DNA of 64,000 bases from Prinia subflava (Eukaryota; Chordata; Aves; Passeriformes; Cisticolidae): the NCBI RefSeq assembly GCF_021018805.1, contig NC_086247.1:145967378-146031377 (forward strand). Reading direction: 5' to 3'. The notes below the pieces were generated by a model. It made no database searches and was not told the DNA's origin. It worked only from the letters and a program-made list of their open reading frames with translations. The translations under genes were made by a program, and so were the position numbers. The first letter of the stretch is position 1. Each line of letters begins with the position of its first letter. Shown one piece after another: positions 34,374 through 46,879 of the stretch.

Positions 34374-37300
34374 CTGAAACAAGAAGCACCTTTTAACACC
34401 ATTTGTTTTACCTAACAGTTGTTGTAGCTATTTCCAAAAGCAATTGCAATAAAAAGCCATGATAAAAATCTGCTACTTTTACTCTCACATGTCACAGTTC
34501 CTACAATTAACTTTGAGCAACTGTTCCCTCCCCTGCAACATGCAACAGGGCAATTAGGATTCTCCTAGTTAATTTACATAATTTAGTTCTGCATTTTCCA
34601 GAATTAAATTGCTCCTTGTTGCAGGAAGGCAAACTAGAACAGTTATTCAGCCAAAGACATCTCTTAGACAAAGCTAGCAGAGACACTAACAATAATTTCA
34701 TGTTTCAGATAGAAGGATACATGATTAATTTGCCTTCTCAACTTCACGCCACTCAACATTTGCTAGGCATCTCCCAGCCTCACCACCAAGCTACCACAAG
34801 AAGCAGGGACATGAGACACTGACTGGTAAAAATCACTGCTCACGAGGGTAAAATGAGGCAGGAAGCTGCAATTAACAGCACACAAAAACCATTTAGTCTG
34901 GCCTTGCCACCACATTGGTGTGAGCCACTGTTATCACAGAACTGCTGATCTCAGATGAAAGACTGTGATTGCATAGGGACACCAAGAAGAATTAGGAGAC
35001 CTTTTCCTGAAAAAATGACCTCTAAAACTAGTACTTCAGGGGGATTACTGTGCATGATTTGTCCTTACAACTGCACTTGGAAATGCTAGTCAAAAAAAAA
35101 AGGCAACTTCCCAAAACATTCACTTAATGTTATGGCAAAATGCACAAAATGCTAAGCTGGATCACCTTGGGAAGTGAACCTATATTTGAATCTCAAATAC
35201 AAAGTGTAATGACAGCTTTCCCATTTTCCAGAGTACTTTTATTTCCTCTCACAGTTGTGTAAGTGGTGAAAAATACAAACATTTCCATGTTAAACAAAAA
35301 GCCTAGAGAAGTTACATAAAGCATTCCAAACCACACAAATATGTTTGCTCATTTACTAAAAGCTTTTAGTAAGATTCTTCTCCAGTTTGTTTTTAGCACT
35401 TATGAAACTGATAGGGAAACATTTTCCAGGCAGGGTTAAACACTCACTTTGCAGACAGCTACCGTGTTACACTTCAGAGCAGGAAAGATATTAAGAAATG
35501 CTGCTCCTCTGAGAGAGAAGTTGGGAGCATTTCTCATCACAGAAGTTTGCTAAGATGCCTCAAAAATCCCTTTTCCCTTGGTAACCAAGGCACAAGAACT
35601 AATGCATTAGTGGTTTTTTCTCAGTTCATGTCCATGTCTGGCTTCTGTCCACTTTCGTTAAGTACTTGTGGTTTGCTGGTTCAGAGACTGATGGGGTAAA
35701 CTAATTGCAGCAGTCTTTCAGCACAGGAGGACTGTGTGCAAGCCTTGTATCACATTACACCAGAAAATGACTGCAATAGTTTCATCCTGCCTTCTAATGA
35801 ACATCTGTCGGTATCAAACAGCCACGGCCACAGGGAAAAAATGGATAGGATGCTCTTGACAGACCTAGTCCTAAAATAGTTCAGATATTACAGGTCAGAG
35901 AGGCACTGAGAAAAATAGCATGAGGTGGGAAACGTAGAGAATGTCAACTGAACAGAGCACTAGAGTCTATTTCAGTATCCTGCCTCCAGCAGTAGCATAT
36001 AAATTCATATATTTATATATTTTAAACAAATTAATTTAATACTCATGAAAGATAGTAGTTCAAACTTTGTGCCCTTTCAATCCTTGGACACTTGCTTAAG
36101 CAGCAAAGAAGTCTCAAGCCCTCATTTTCTTGATGTCAAATATTCCATAGGTGTGAAAAGTATGTTTCAAAAATAATACACAGCATGTTGTAAGACACTA
36201 TTTTAAGAAGATTAAATTGCTTCTTGCTATAAATTCCAACACTAGAGTTGAAAAGATCAAGAAGGAATTCTCACACTGATTATTCAGGAGAATTACAATG
36301 TGATTTTTCCCCAGACACTAAACAGTTTTCAAAAGGTAAATGGCATACTGAGCTGCCATAAATGCTCATTAGTTCATGTCAATTTTGGCAGTGCCACAGT
36401 ATCCCTGAAATATTACTTGTGGTATAAACATAGTAGAAGAAAAAATGCAACACCTATTATCATAGGTTCAATCAGTACTTCATAGTTCATCTATGTGTGC
36501 TCTTCCAGCACTAATAAATTGATCAAACTCAAGTTTGGACACACACTCAGCAAAAATTCCTACCTACAACTCAAAACTAATTTGCGGAATAGGACACAAA
36601 GAAGAGACAAAAAGCTATGTGGCAAGCTAAATGATATGGGATTCAAATGCCACAGGAGGCACAGCTGAACACCAACTGCACAGTACCTGCAGCAGGTATC
36701 CACAGAGGCTCACTTTTAGGGGTTTGATAGACCAAGTCCCTAATCATTTATGAAGCTTCAAAGACTAAAAATAGCACCAATTCATTTGAAACAAAACTAA
36801 CTTGAAAGGAACAATTTTTTCAAATCAGGATTCAAGGCTGGGCAGGGAGATGGTGGCTACTGTAAGGAGATTTGCCTTTGAAACATCAAAGGAATAAGCC
36901 AATGATAGGATTCTTCAACAGTGTTTCTACCCCTTTTCAGGCTGAAGTAGTTGTCTACTAGAGCTCTTATACATGGTACTTTATTCACATGAAAATTTTG
37001 TAACAATTTACAGGAGGTTTGAGTCTCTTAGAAAATACTGATATAGTCGACGCATTTCAAGGCTAACTCAAACCAAAAAGATGTTTAAAAAGTGTATTTC
37101 TATGATCTGCAGTTAGGAAAAGTGTCCCTGGTGCTGACAATTAGAAGTGTGTGAGCTTTATCCTGCCATAAAATTAGAGAGGAAAAAATGCCAGTCTACA
37201 CTAAAACATGACAGCACACCATTAAAATTAACAGAACCTAAATGTGCATATCATGCACTTCCAGACATGGCATTTTTAGCTTCCAGGCATCACATTTTCA

Positions 37301-39524
37301 ACAACAGAATCCCAATAAACTTTGCACCCATCTGACTGTATTCTCCAATGTGTAAAAGCCCCTGGTGTATCTAGAAATATGTTCAGCCAAGAAGGGGCAG
37401 GACATCATCAAGAACACAAGTCAATCTGATCTTTCATCCTTCCCGTTAACCTGAAAGAAATGATGCTGCAAGTGAAGCACGTCTTTTTGTTGTCAATAAC
37501 CAGTCTCTGCCTACTGGGGCTTCAAGTAGATGGATTAAAGGAAGATTTTTTAAAGAGGAAGTTCGGAACAGCACTCCCTGCACTGACTGCTTTAAAATTC
37601 ATTTTAATATGCGAATACCACTGAAGATTTTAGAATTATGCTCATTTATCTACAGAAAGCTCCTGATTTCCAACACATTTTCATATTTTCCTTATGTGTG
37701 CAAATGTTTACTTTCATGTAACATAACTTACTGCTACAGATTAAGACAGAGATGGCCACTACTCTCAGTCACTGCAGGAGAATCAGCTTCCAATACATGC
37801 TGTCTAATCAACAAGACTAAATTTCTACAGTGACTTAAAAGACTGTATTTAATAGTATCCTGCACACCTATTAACAGAAAATTCAGTGGTCTTGCCAAGG
37901 ACTCTTTCAGTAAAATAAATGGCACAAAGGGATTTCATATGAGGCAGAGCCATCAACACACAGAGCAAAGAATGTCCTTGCTAAATGCAGGTTTTAAAAC
38001 CATTCAACAATTGATCACTCATTCTCCAGGGCTGCTCTGTCTTACAGAACACCTGGACTTTTACAAGTCAAGAAATGAAGGTGCAAATAAAGTCAGCAGA
38101 GGTAAGATCTAAAAAAATCCAAGAACCACCCTCCCTCACAAATCAAGTACTGAAGATCTCCTAACCTGCAGGAGGTAAACAACTTTCTGGAAATGAGGAT
38201 GTGCATGAAGACTGAAAACCAGACTGAACAAGATCAAGCAGGAGACCTGCAACAGCTACAGTGTCATAGACATAGTGGTAAAGCTGAGAAGAGCCTGAAG
38301 CTGCCCAGTAATGTGAAAAAAAATTCCTCAGACAGAAGGAAGAAAATACACTGGGATATTTTTGACATTGGGCAAAAGCACAAACCCTCAGCAGCCATTC
38401 CCAGCATTACAATCACATTTGCTTACCTAGATAGAAAAGATCTGGTGCTATTTCACAGGGAGAGAGAAAAGGCATCTAGAATAGTCTAAAAGCAATTTTT
38501 GCTTCTCATTCAACAGTAACATACTTTGGTAGTGCTAGAAAAATGCACAGAACGTATAAATCCAAGAGTAAAGGTTCTTTTGGAGAGCTTCCAGATAATC
38601 TGTCTTGATGCATAATTTGGTGGGAAGCACCACAGGGAAAAGCAAAATAAGCTCTCTGACACAGCTACTACAAAGCCATCTGTGAGAGGAACAACAGACT
38701 TCCATATACTGGCAATATTCTACCCTGCCAAATTCCTGCTTTTCATTGGTCAAATAAATGAAGCAAAGATAGCACTGGCTTGGAGTTCTGCTGTTGTGAA
38801 GGGGGGAAAATACAGAAAACTTAATTGTACATACATATAAATATTTATGTATTTCTTTAGTCTGTCTTGTCCCAACATAATGAGAAATCAGAGCTATGCA
38901 GGTGTCTCTTTTCTTAACCTCTTTGGGATTAAATACTTCCTAAATAAGCAGGAACACAAACAGCTTTGCTGAGAGCTACCCTAAGAACCGTAAGCCAAAC
39001 GTTTGTGTTAACTTAGGAGAAAAAACATATTTGCAAATCAAAATAATTACAGATGTAATTCTGTGAAAGGAGAATTGGAGGCATGTATCTTGTCAAGTAG
39101 GGACAGTAACTGGTATCTTTCACAGAATTACACCACCAGAAGTACCTCAGTACCCTTTCACCAAAACAGATACATGGCCCTGGGAAATGTACAAATTGCA
39201 GTACCTTCCTAGTTTTGAAAACTGACATTAATTGTTTTTTGAAAAGCGCATTCTCTTTTCAGTTTCCATTTTTACTGCTCTTCTCAGGCTTTACATTCGA
39301 ATAGCAAACACGATAAAAGCTAAAAAGACTTTGCTTGTTCAGCTGGCCACAGTCCAACAACATTATGTCTTACTTCAGGCAAAACATTTGTTTCAAGCTT
39401 CAAGAAAAAACCAGCAGCCTGAAGCACATTTCCATGAAGTGATAAACAAACAAATTGCTCCATCTCTGGCAAAGAATGAGATGAGTCATGCTTGCATGAC
39501 TGGGAAGGTGTTCAGAAAGCTCAC
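34374..39524 (-). other. RBM33: RBM33 intron, 5,151 nt
   Basis: Bounded by gtgagctttc and cttgtttcag. Mostly AT-rich single-copy-looking sequence; an AT repeat-like patch lies near 35998-36040. No exon or RNA gene recognised. Confidence 0.85.
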
Positions 39525-39709
39525 CTTGCACAGGCGTCACTACGGTCCCCTTGAAATGTGGATTTATGTGTATGTTCTTCGGTTGCTGAGGGGTCACTGG
39601 AGGGGGAGTCATCATTATTCGGGGTGTTTCTATCTGAGGGGGCATATGTAGCCCTGGAGGAGGAGAAGAATGATGCTGATGCTGTAAAGGAAGCAGAGAT
39701 TGTAACTGT

Positions 39710-39744
<35 letters not shown>

Positions 39745-39828
39745 TTGTTGTTGCTGCTGCTGCTGTTGCTGCTGGAACAGACTCATAACAGGTTGCTGGT
39801 GTGTTGGAATTAACCTCTGTGAGTGAGT
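39525..39828 (-). CDS. RBM33: RBM33 coding exon (window exon 7), polyglutamine and TPPPVTPQQP segment
   Basis: 304-nt exon from acceptor gacttag-type (ctttag|ACTCACTCACAG) to donor GTGCAAG|gtgagc. It reads THSQRLIPTHQQPVMSLF, then 23 consecutive Gln, then LQSLLPLQHQHHSSPPPGLH, MPPQIETPRIMMTPPPVTPQ, and QPKNIHINPHFKGTVVTPVQ with one base over. The second half is nearly the same as human RBM33 (LETPRMMMTPPPVTPQQPKNIHINPHFKG region). The first half differs: the human protein has a proline-rich stretch where this one has polyQ. The acceptor choice is fixed by phase, because only the upstream AG continues the ATG-ending phase-0 exon. Confidence 0.95.
39706..39774 (-). repeat. RBM33: CAG/CAA trinucleotide tract encoding 23 Gln
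   Basis: Twenty-three in-frame CAG/CAA codons in exon 7. CAA codons interrupt the CAG runs, with no pure CAG run longer than about four to five codons, which should limit slippage. In mammals the matching position is proline-rich. Confidence 0.95.
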
Positions 39829-41626
39829 CTAAAGTCAGACAAAAGAACAGAGTCACTAGGCTTTAAAGTTAAAATATCCTGACATACATGAGCACAAAAC
39901 CAAGACATCTCTGGAGAACAATTAAAGTCAATTATCAACAGAGAAACTTCCCTACAATCAACTGGAACCACTAAAAACCATCAGCACAGGAAAGCAAAGG
40001 AGCAATCGAAAACATTCATATGAAGGAGAGGACAGCAAAGAGCAAAGAAGCATGGGGAATGCAGACACATTCAGTCATTTTTAACAGTGGAACTACCTAG
40101 TTTCATATGTCAGGGTTCTGCATATGTCAGTGTTATTAACTGCAGTAAGGTTTATGTAAAGATCACTAGAAATCTGAGTCCTAGGATCAAAACAAATCCA
40201 CTACCTCTTGCCTCATATATAGATATGCCTCTCTGAGATAACTTAGCACTAGCAACAAAAGTCAAAATCCAAGTTCAGGTATCAGTGCAGCACAAATTCA
40301 AACACTCTTCAATATCAGTGCAGCATACTGCTTGATGAAAAAACTCCTCTGAAGATACCTTTCAAAGTATCTTTGTGTTTTTCTGAACAAAGAAAGTCTC
40401 TTGCTGCCCAACTCTCAAAAACAAATGGCCAAAATTAGTGCTAATAAAAAAAATGGTGTCTCTTTTCAGAGACATTCTTCTGCCTCTCAAGTTACTGTTA
40501 CTAGATCTCAGTCCTAGTCCAGTAACTTCCACACCGAAGTGCAAGAAGAGACCCAAAGAGGCAACCTTTTAACAAAAGTGTTATTTCTGCTTTAAAAGTG
40601 TGCATTGTTTCTGTCAGCAGCCCTATACATAAAGCAAAGCAGCTACATCGTATGCACAAGAAGACATCATGATAAGCACCAAAATATTTACATTTAAAAT
40701 CAAAATAGCTTGCAAGGACTGCAGCAAAACGAAAAAAAAAAAAAATTCAACCTTCACTGCTGAAAAAGCAAGAAATATACTACTGCAGGGCTCTCAAGCA
40801 CTGAGATATCCACTGACTCCTGCCAGTGACCAGCACCTACTTACTGCTGCTGGAAAAAATCACCTTTGTTTAACACAGATGACCTTGTCCTGCAAAGACA
40901 TACACAGACTTTGTTCTACAGTATCAGCTTCCAGTATATTTTATGACAGTGAACAAAAAGAAGTGTTGACCTCTTGATCACTTGCTAGAGTTGGTATTGG
41001 TTTTGGTAAGCTTTTTTTTGATGGAAAAAGTCTTTTATATTGTGATGCAAAGCACAGCAAAGAAAGTAATAATGAAGATAAATTTCATTTGAAATCCCAA
41101 AATAATAACTTATCTAGTAGTGGTGATTACTGTCCTGTGGTTTTATTTACCTCCATAGTAGCATAGTTTATATGCAAATAGATTTTTTAAAGAAGTATCA
41201 GCAAAAATATTACCTTGACAGAACCCAAGAAGTGTTTTACAGAACTGTATTTTTTAAACAACATTATTATCAATAATGGGGGACTGAACATGTTTCCATG
41301 TTGCATGTTGACTTCTCAGAGAAACTCAGTTTTGCCTCTGTCCTCACGTAAATCAGCAGGTAAGTCTGACTATGATTTATCAGTCCAAATGCACTTTTCA
41401 TTTGGAGGTCTTGAGATTGCTCAAGGTGATGCCAGTAACAGGACTAAGCACATACTTTACAATCATCACATCACACAAAGCCCATACTGCCTGACAGTGC
41501 CTTGCAAGAGCAGAAGGTCTACACTGGAATATATATTCCACCTTTTCAAAGACTCGGGATTTAAAATGCATTTCTCCACAACTTCCTGCAAGGATGCTCA
41601 AAGAATGCTAAGGATTTAAAAGGTAC
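39829..41626 (-). other. RBM33: RBM33 intron, 1,798 nt
   Basis: Bounded by gtaccttt and gactttag. Contains a short A run near 40733-40744; otherwise featureless AT-rich sequence. Confidence 0.85.
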
Positions 41627-41835
41627 CATTGCAGATGGCTGGTTTGGCAGCAGGGCAGGCCTGTGATCCTTCATTCTCCCCCTGTCATTATTGTCTCTCC
41701 TTTGTTCTCCCATTCCGTGGCACATAACCGAGCCTCCTCTTCTCCCTCCTCTCCTGGAGCCGTACCGCCCCTGCTTAAGCTGCCTCTCCCTCTCTTCAAA
41801 TTCACGTAATGCTGCTTGGGCTTCTGCAGAAAGCT
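41627..41835 (-). CDS. RBM33: RBM33 coding exon (window exon 6), RGG-type patch
   Basis: 209-nt exon. Acceptor tctcaacag|AGCTTTC; AG completes the Glu codon begun in the previous exon, followed by 69 codons ending TCTGCAATG|gtacct. It encodes LSAEAQAALREFEERERQ, the basic RYGSRRGGRRGGSVMCHGMG, then RGRMKDHRPALLPNQPSAM. RRGGRRGG is a short RGG-type motif, a usual site of arginine methylation and RNA contact in RNA-binding proteins (family knowledge, not shown here). Reading on past the donor gives an intronic extension that I do not treat as coding. Confidence 0.95.
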
Positions 41836-44800
41836 CTGTTGAGACAGAAATGGGGGAAAATGTTTTAGCTTTGTGCTGAAAAGGTGGAAAACACAATGAC
41901 AAACAAAACACTGCCAGAACTACAGAAGAATCCCTGCGACTAACATAAAATTTGCAGGCACTTTGATCTCCTTTAGGTGGCATGTTAACATTTCATTAAA
42001 GACACCTTTAAAAGGAAAAAGCACAGAGACTTGTGTCTTTTGCACAAGCAAAAAGCAGCAGATGAATGAAACATGAACAGAAAGATTTGGTTGTTTTCTT
42101 TTTGAAGAAGGTATTGAAGTCTGCCTTCTGCTCTAAGAGGAGGCTGTGGCTCCTCTCAAAGTTTTGTTTTCTTTAACATCTCACTTATCTGTAGATGTCA
42201 GCCAAGACAATGAATCTGCAGTAAACTTTACTTTACAACAGTAATGGATCTGTTGAGTCTTCCATACAGACAGATTTTATGCACCATACTCTGCTGCACA
42301 TTGGCCTTCTTTGTTCCAAAGGACATTCTCTTGCTGAAATGTTTCTAGTACGTAACTACTTAATTTTTGTTTTATTGTATGTGGTTTAAGAACCAGCTTT
42401 ACTTCACAAGTGTAATTCCACCAAAGAGAGAGCACACATTAAAATCTGTGTTCAGTCAAACACATGGCTGCTGATAACATCCACCCAACCCACATCACAG
42501 GTAAACACCAGAGAACATGTGGTACTCAGCAAATATGACAGATTTGCTTGAAATCTTGGACAATGCTGACAACATTAAGAAAGAAATGATGCATTAACAG
42601 ACACAGGTAATGAAATTACTTGAAAATACAAAAAAGGTCTACAAAAGACTTTGGGAAAAACACCATGAAAGTATAAGCAGAACCCCTCACCAGATTTCAA
42701 TCACTTACAATGGGTAATCAACTTAAACATGCAGCTGAATCTTTTGCCATGTGCTAATCAGATCCTTTGTTATTCCTAATATTGATTTCTGCTTCTAACA
42801 AGGCAGAACTAAATTACTAAAACAAACACACTCCTGACAAATAAAAGCATATTTTGAATTAATATGGTATTTATTTGTCAATACTACACAAAGTGGCCCA
42901 TAATATGTGAATATAAGAATTAAAATAATTAGTATCTGGCATGAGACATTACTACTATGTCTCCACACCACTAGCTATCCTCTCCCAAGAATACATAACT
43001 AAATCAATTAGAAAACTCTTACAATTTCTTGTGAGTCTAAAGGCCAAAGCTACTTAAACCACCACCTTAAACATCTTCATAAGTAATCTCGACTAGTCTT
43101 TGAAGTCAAGGATTGACAGAAGGGCAGAAAAGGGTGAGCACTGAGCATTCCCTCTGCGGCAGTCGTTCTTACTTGGCTACAAAAACTACCTGCATGACTG
43201 AGCTGCAATGACTGTAAATTTGCATGTCCCAGTTTTCAGAAGTATTCAGCACCTCCACAAAGGAGGAGCTTTTCAATTTTTAAAAGTTCTGAACTTGCTG
43301 ATGGCCTGTAAAAGCATAGCAAACATGACAGACTTCTAAAAGCCCACAATCTGCCTGAGTTTCCTATTTCATTTTTGCATGATGGTGATGAGACAAGTTT
43401 CTCTACCTCCTTTTCTCATCACTCTGACATCACAACTGAATGGCATAAAGCCTTAACAAATACTCTTATGAAAGAGTATGCCTTTGCCCTCAAGGCATCT
43501 GCACAGCACAGCCTAAGACAATCAGGCTTTATCAGGAAAATCTTACAGAATGCTTAGAATGAGGGAAGGAACCACAGTCCCTCAAGTCTTAGGAATCAAA
43601 TATGCATTTCTGACAAAAAAAATTAAAAGAAATGCACTCTTGCCCAGAGCAATCAAAAGCATTAGATGCAAGTAAAACAACAGTCATAGCCATCTCTGGC
43701 TGGCAGGGATGAAAAAAGTCGGTTAGATAGGAAAAACAGAGTTCTGATTTCAAGTTTCCTTCCTCCACACATGCAGCAAGTTCTGTTTCTTCAGAAACTC
43801 ACAAACATCAAAGGGCCAATGTGGGCTTTGACCTGACCTGCCTGAATTATGCTACTCCCCATATATCCATAGGGGAAAATAAGGCCATGGTGTTGCAAGA
43901 GTAACTCTCTTTCCCTTATCCAGAAATGATCCAAGTCCTGCAGGGCATCCTGGGCACGCTGCTGCCTGGACAGCAGTTTTGTTTTCCCAGGAACAGGACA
44001 GGCAGGGCAATTTCTCTGCCATCTTCCACACCACAACCCTGAACTCAGCAAGGTTTAGTCTGGAAAATAAAGTTCAGTCGTTGCAACAAGTACCTACCAC
44101 TGATGGTCAAGAAAGATAAGAAGAACATTTCTATTAAATAGCTTAGAAATGACATGTGAGGAAAGCAATTTTTAATAGACCTGGGAACAGAGCTAGGCTT
44201 CCTAAAAAGCAAGACTATGGCCAAGTCTCTCAGCCTCTTGAGCACACATTGAAGGACACTGAATAGAAACAACTTTGGAAGAAAAATGGGCAAAATTCCT
44301 TAAATTCAAACAAAATTACTTCAGAGCACTGTGCTGATTAAGCTAGGGGAAGGAATGACAGCACCCATGCAAAGTCAAATCTGTCAATCCTGGATGTGCA
44401 GAATCACTCTCTTTAAAATACATAAATTGTTTTCCTCCTCACTTTACACAAAGTATCTCACACTTTTAAGGCCATGTCCTCAAAGGCACAGTCCACATGC
44501 TCAGCTTTTCAGCCAGAGTAGGGAATGCATATAACACCAACTTTGGGGAAAAAATCCTAAACAAAACCACACACAAATTCACACTCATACTACACCTCTG
44601 ACCACAGAAGTACAATATAACACTGGATTTCAAAAGTAAAAAGATTACGTTAACATCAAGCATACTTTCCCAAGAACATGCCACTGAGGGCAACTGTCCT
44701 ACCTGTGAAGAATTTGGCTTAGACACACAAGTGCAGGTTCAGGACCTTCTTGCAAAAGCTAAGACTGATGCCATGAGCACCTCAAGTGCTGCCTGCAGCT

Positions 44801-46707
44801 ACACATCACCACACAGCAAAAATACAGTCAGCTGTGTTATGAAGGGGGCTGCATATTGAATTTGAAACTATTGTGTCCCACACACAGATATCAAGCAGAG
44901 ATGGCATGGGAGGCGGTTTTGCAAGGAAGGAAGCAACAAGAACAGTCCCTGCTTCCCTGAAAGCAACTTCAGACTGCTCAAGAAAAGAGGTGATGAGCAG
45001 AGGAAGGGGAGATTCTCTTTCCTGCCCTGGGCTCTTCCAAAGTACAGCCAGGTACTCACATGAATACAGCTCCTCCCTGGCTAAGAATTCATCCACAACT
45101 ACAAATACTTATTCATTTACATATACGTGCAATACATTGCCATTTCTTTTCTCCTCATCATCCAGATCTGCAAACTGATTATACTCTGTGCTTCTGGACA
45201 CAGCGCAACTGGACAAATTTAAAACACTCACTTGAATTCTCTAGCCCTGCCTGAAATCTCATCCATGAGGCATCACAGTGAACATAAGCCAACTAAGCAG
45301 GGCGTAACAAGTACTGCCACATCCACCTGACCTCTGTGAGCACTTTGCAATTGGTTCTGCGTAAGTCTAAGGGTTTGGGTTGTGTATTTTTCATTAGATA
45401 CAGAGGGAATACTTTAGTTTGGTAATACCAAAGACATTTTTCCTCATCACATTCCTTAACAGGTAATTACATTCAGAGAATTATGACAATTCCCACTCTG
45501 AGAAGACTTCACCTATAGGCACTAAAAGAAGATATGTACTTCTTATCAAAGGTGACAAACTTGGTATTGCTAGAAATCAATTGCACAGCCATTCTAAAAT
45601 ACCCCTCTTCTGAACTTTGAAAACCATTCTTTACATTAACTTGGATAAAGAAATGTTCAGGAAAGATCTTAGCTACATGATTGAGAACACTGTATTTTCC
45701 TATCTTTCTTACCAGCACACACTTGGTCTCATCTTGATTGTACAGTTCTCACACACAGTTAATGCAGTGAATCAGCAATTATTTTTCTAGTGTCTCTAAG
45801 CGTCAAGATTAATTTCACTATTGCTGGTAATAAAATGGTTTCAAATGACATCTTTAATCAGTAAGTAAGAATGCACTCTTCCAATAGAGACAAGCTGTCA
45901 CAAAAGGTCACCAAAATGTGACAGGATGGAAATTACGTTTGTAACTTCAACTGAAATGTTAATTCCTCTTCAAGTGTTTTCTGAACTACGTTCATATTTT
46001 AGAATAAGGAGAAGATGTAGGTTTGCAATGAAATTTCATTTTTAAACCATAGCAGCTGTAAAAATTTGGTCTGTAATCTTAAAAGGAAGCAGATACCTAT
46101 CTGCAAACAGAATTTTTTGTGGTTTAACCTTTTATCACACGGACAGTTATCTGGTCTCTATCAACAAATTATTAAGAAAAACCAGTATGAATAGAAACCA
46201 TTTCACAACAGTAATATTGTGTTTTTGCAAAACATTAGTTTCCAAAACCCTCTTTATAGAATCATCTGCATTTGCACTCATCTTTTCCTTGTATCTCAGA
46301 GCTACATCCCAGATCACCTAGAATTACATTTAGAAGTCTAATTCAAATCACTGTTCCTTTAACAGTCGAGCTCCGCTATAGGTTTTCTCCTTATTGGCTG
46401 CTCTTATTTTTATATTAAACCAAAGAATAAATCCACAGATACAGGAAAACAAATGCAATTGTCATTTACCTTGCAATCATGAGCAGAAGTTTAATTATTG
46501 CAGTGCACTCTTGTTTTCAGGGTATTCTGTTTTGTAAAGCTACCAACACCTTTTGTACAAACAAGACATGGTCTCTACGTGGTCTGTAGAAATTATGGTC
46601 TCATGGCTGCAAACACATTTGGACTGCACCTCACCCAAAGCCCCCTCTGCCCTTTACTATCACTCATTACAGCTCTACACAACAATCCATGGCCACAAAA
46701 ACCTCAC
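41836..46707 (-). other. RBM33: RBM33 intron, 4,872 nt
   Basis: Bounded by gtgaggtt and ttctgtctcaacag. No repeat family or additional exon recognised; ORFs around 43.8-45.2 kb show no homology I recognise and no splice logic. Confidence 0.85.
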
Positions 46708-46879
46708 CCAAAGTTTCTGGAATGTTTCTCCTTTCTCTTGTCACATCTGAGAGCCTGATGATCGTTCCTTCCTTCCGTTCAGTTTTGAAACGTAATCGTC
46801 CAGACTCTTCATCATCATCCTCCTCCTCATCAGACTCTTCTTTTGTTTCTTCTTGAAGTTCCAGGGAGCCAATAGCTGC
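46708..46879 (-). CDS. RBM33: RBM33 coding exon (window exon 5)
   Basis: 172-nt exon starting GCAGCTATTGGC after acceptor gatttag. It encodes 57 codons: AAIGSLELQEETKEESDEEE, then DDDEESGRLRFKTERKEG, then TIIRLSDVTRERRNIPETL, with one base left over before donor G|gtgagg. It marks the switch from the acidic region to a basic stretch (RLRFKTERKEG, TRERR). The Glu/Asp run followed by Lys/Arg gives strong local charge segregation. Match to vertebrate RBM33 is clear. Confidence 0.96.

Noticed and set aside
39232..39651. 139-codon plus-strand frame
   Set aside because: Partly antisense to exon 7, partly intron; no recognisable domain.
39558..39788. Plus-strand frame with an Ala/Val run
   Set aside because: Antisense shadow of the polyglutamine tract.
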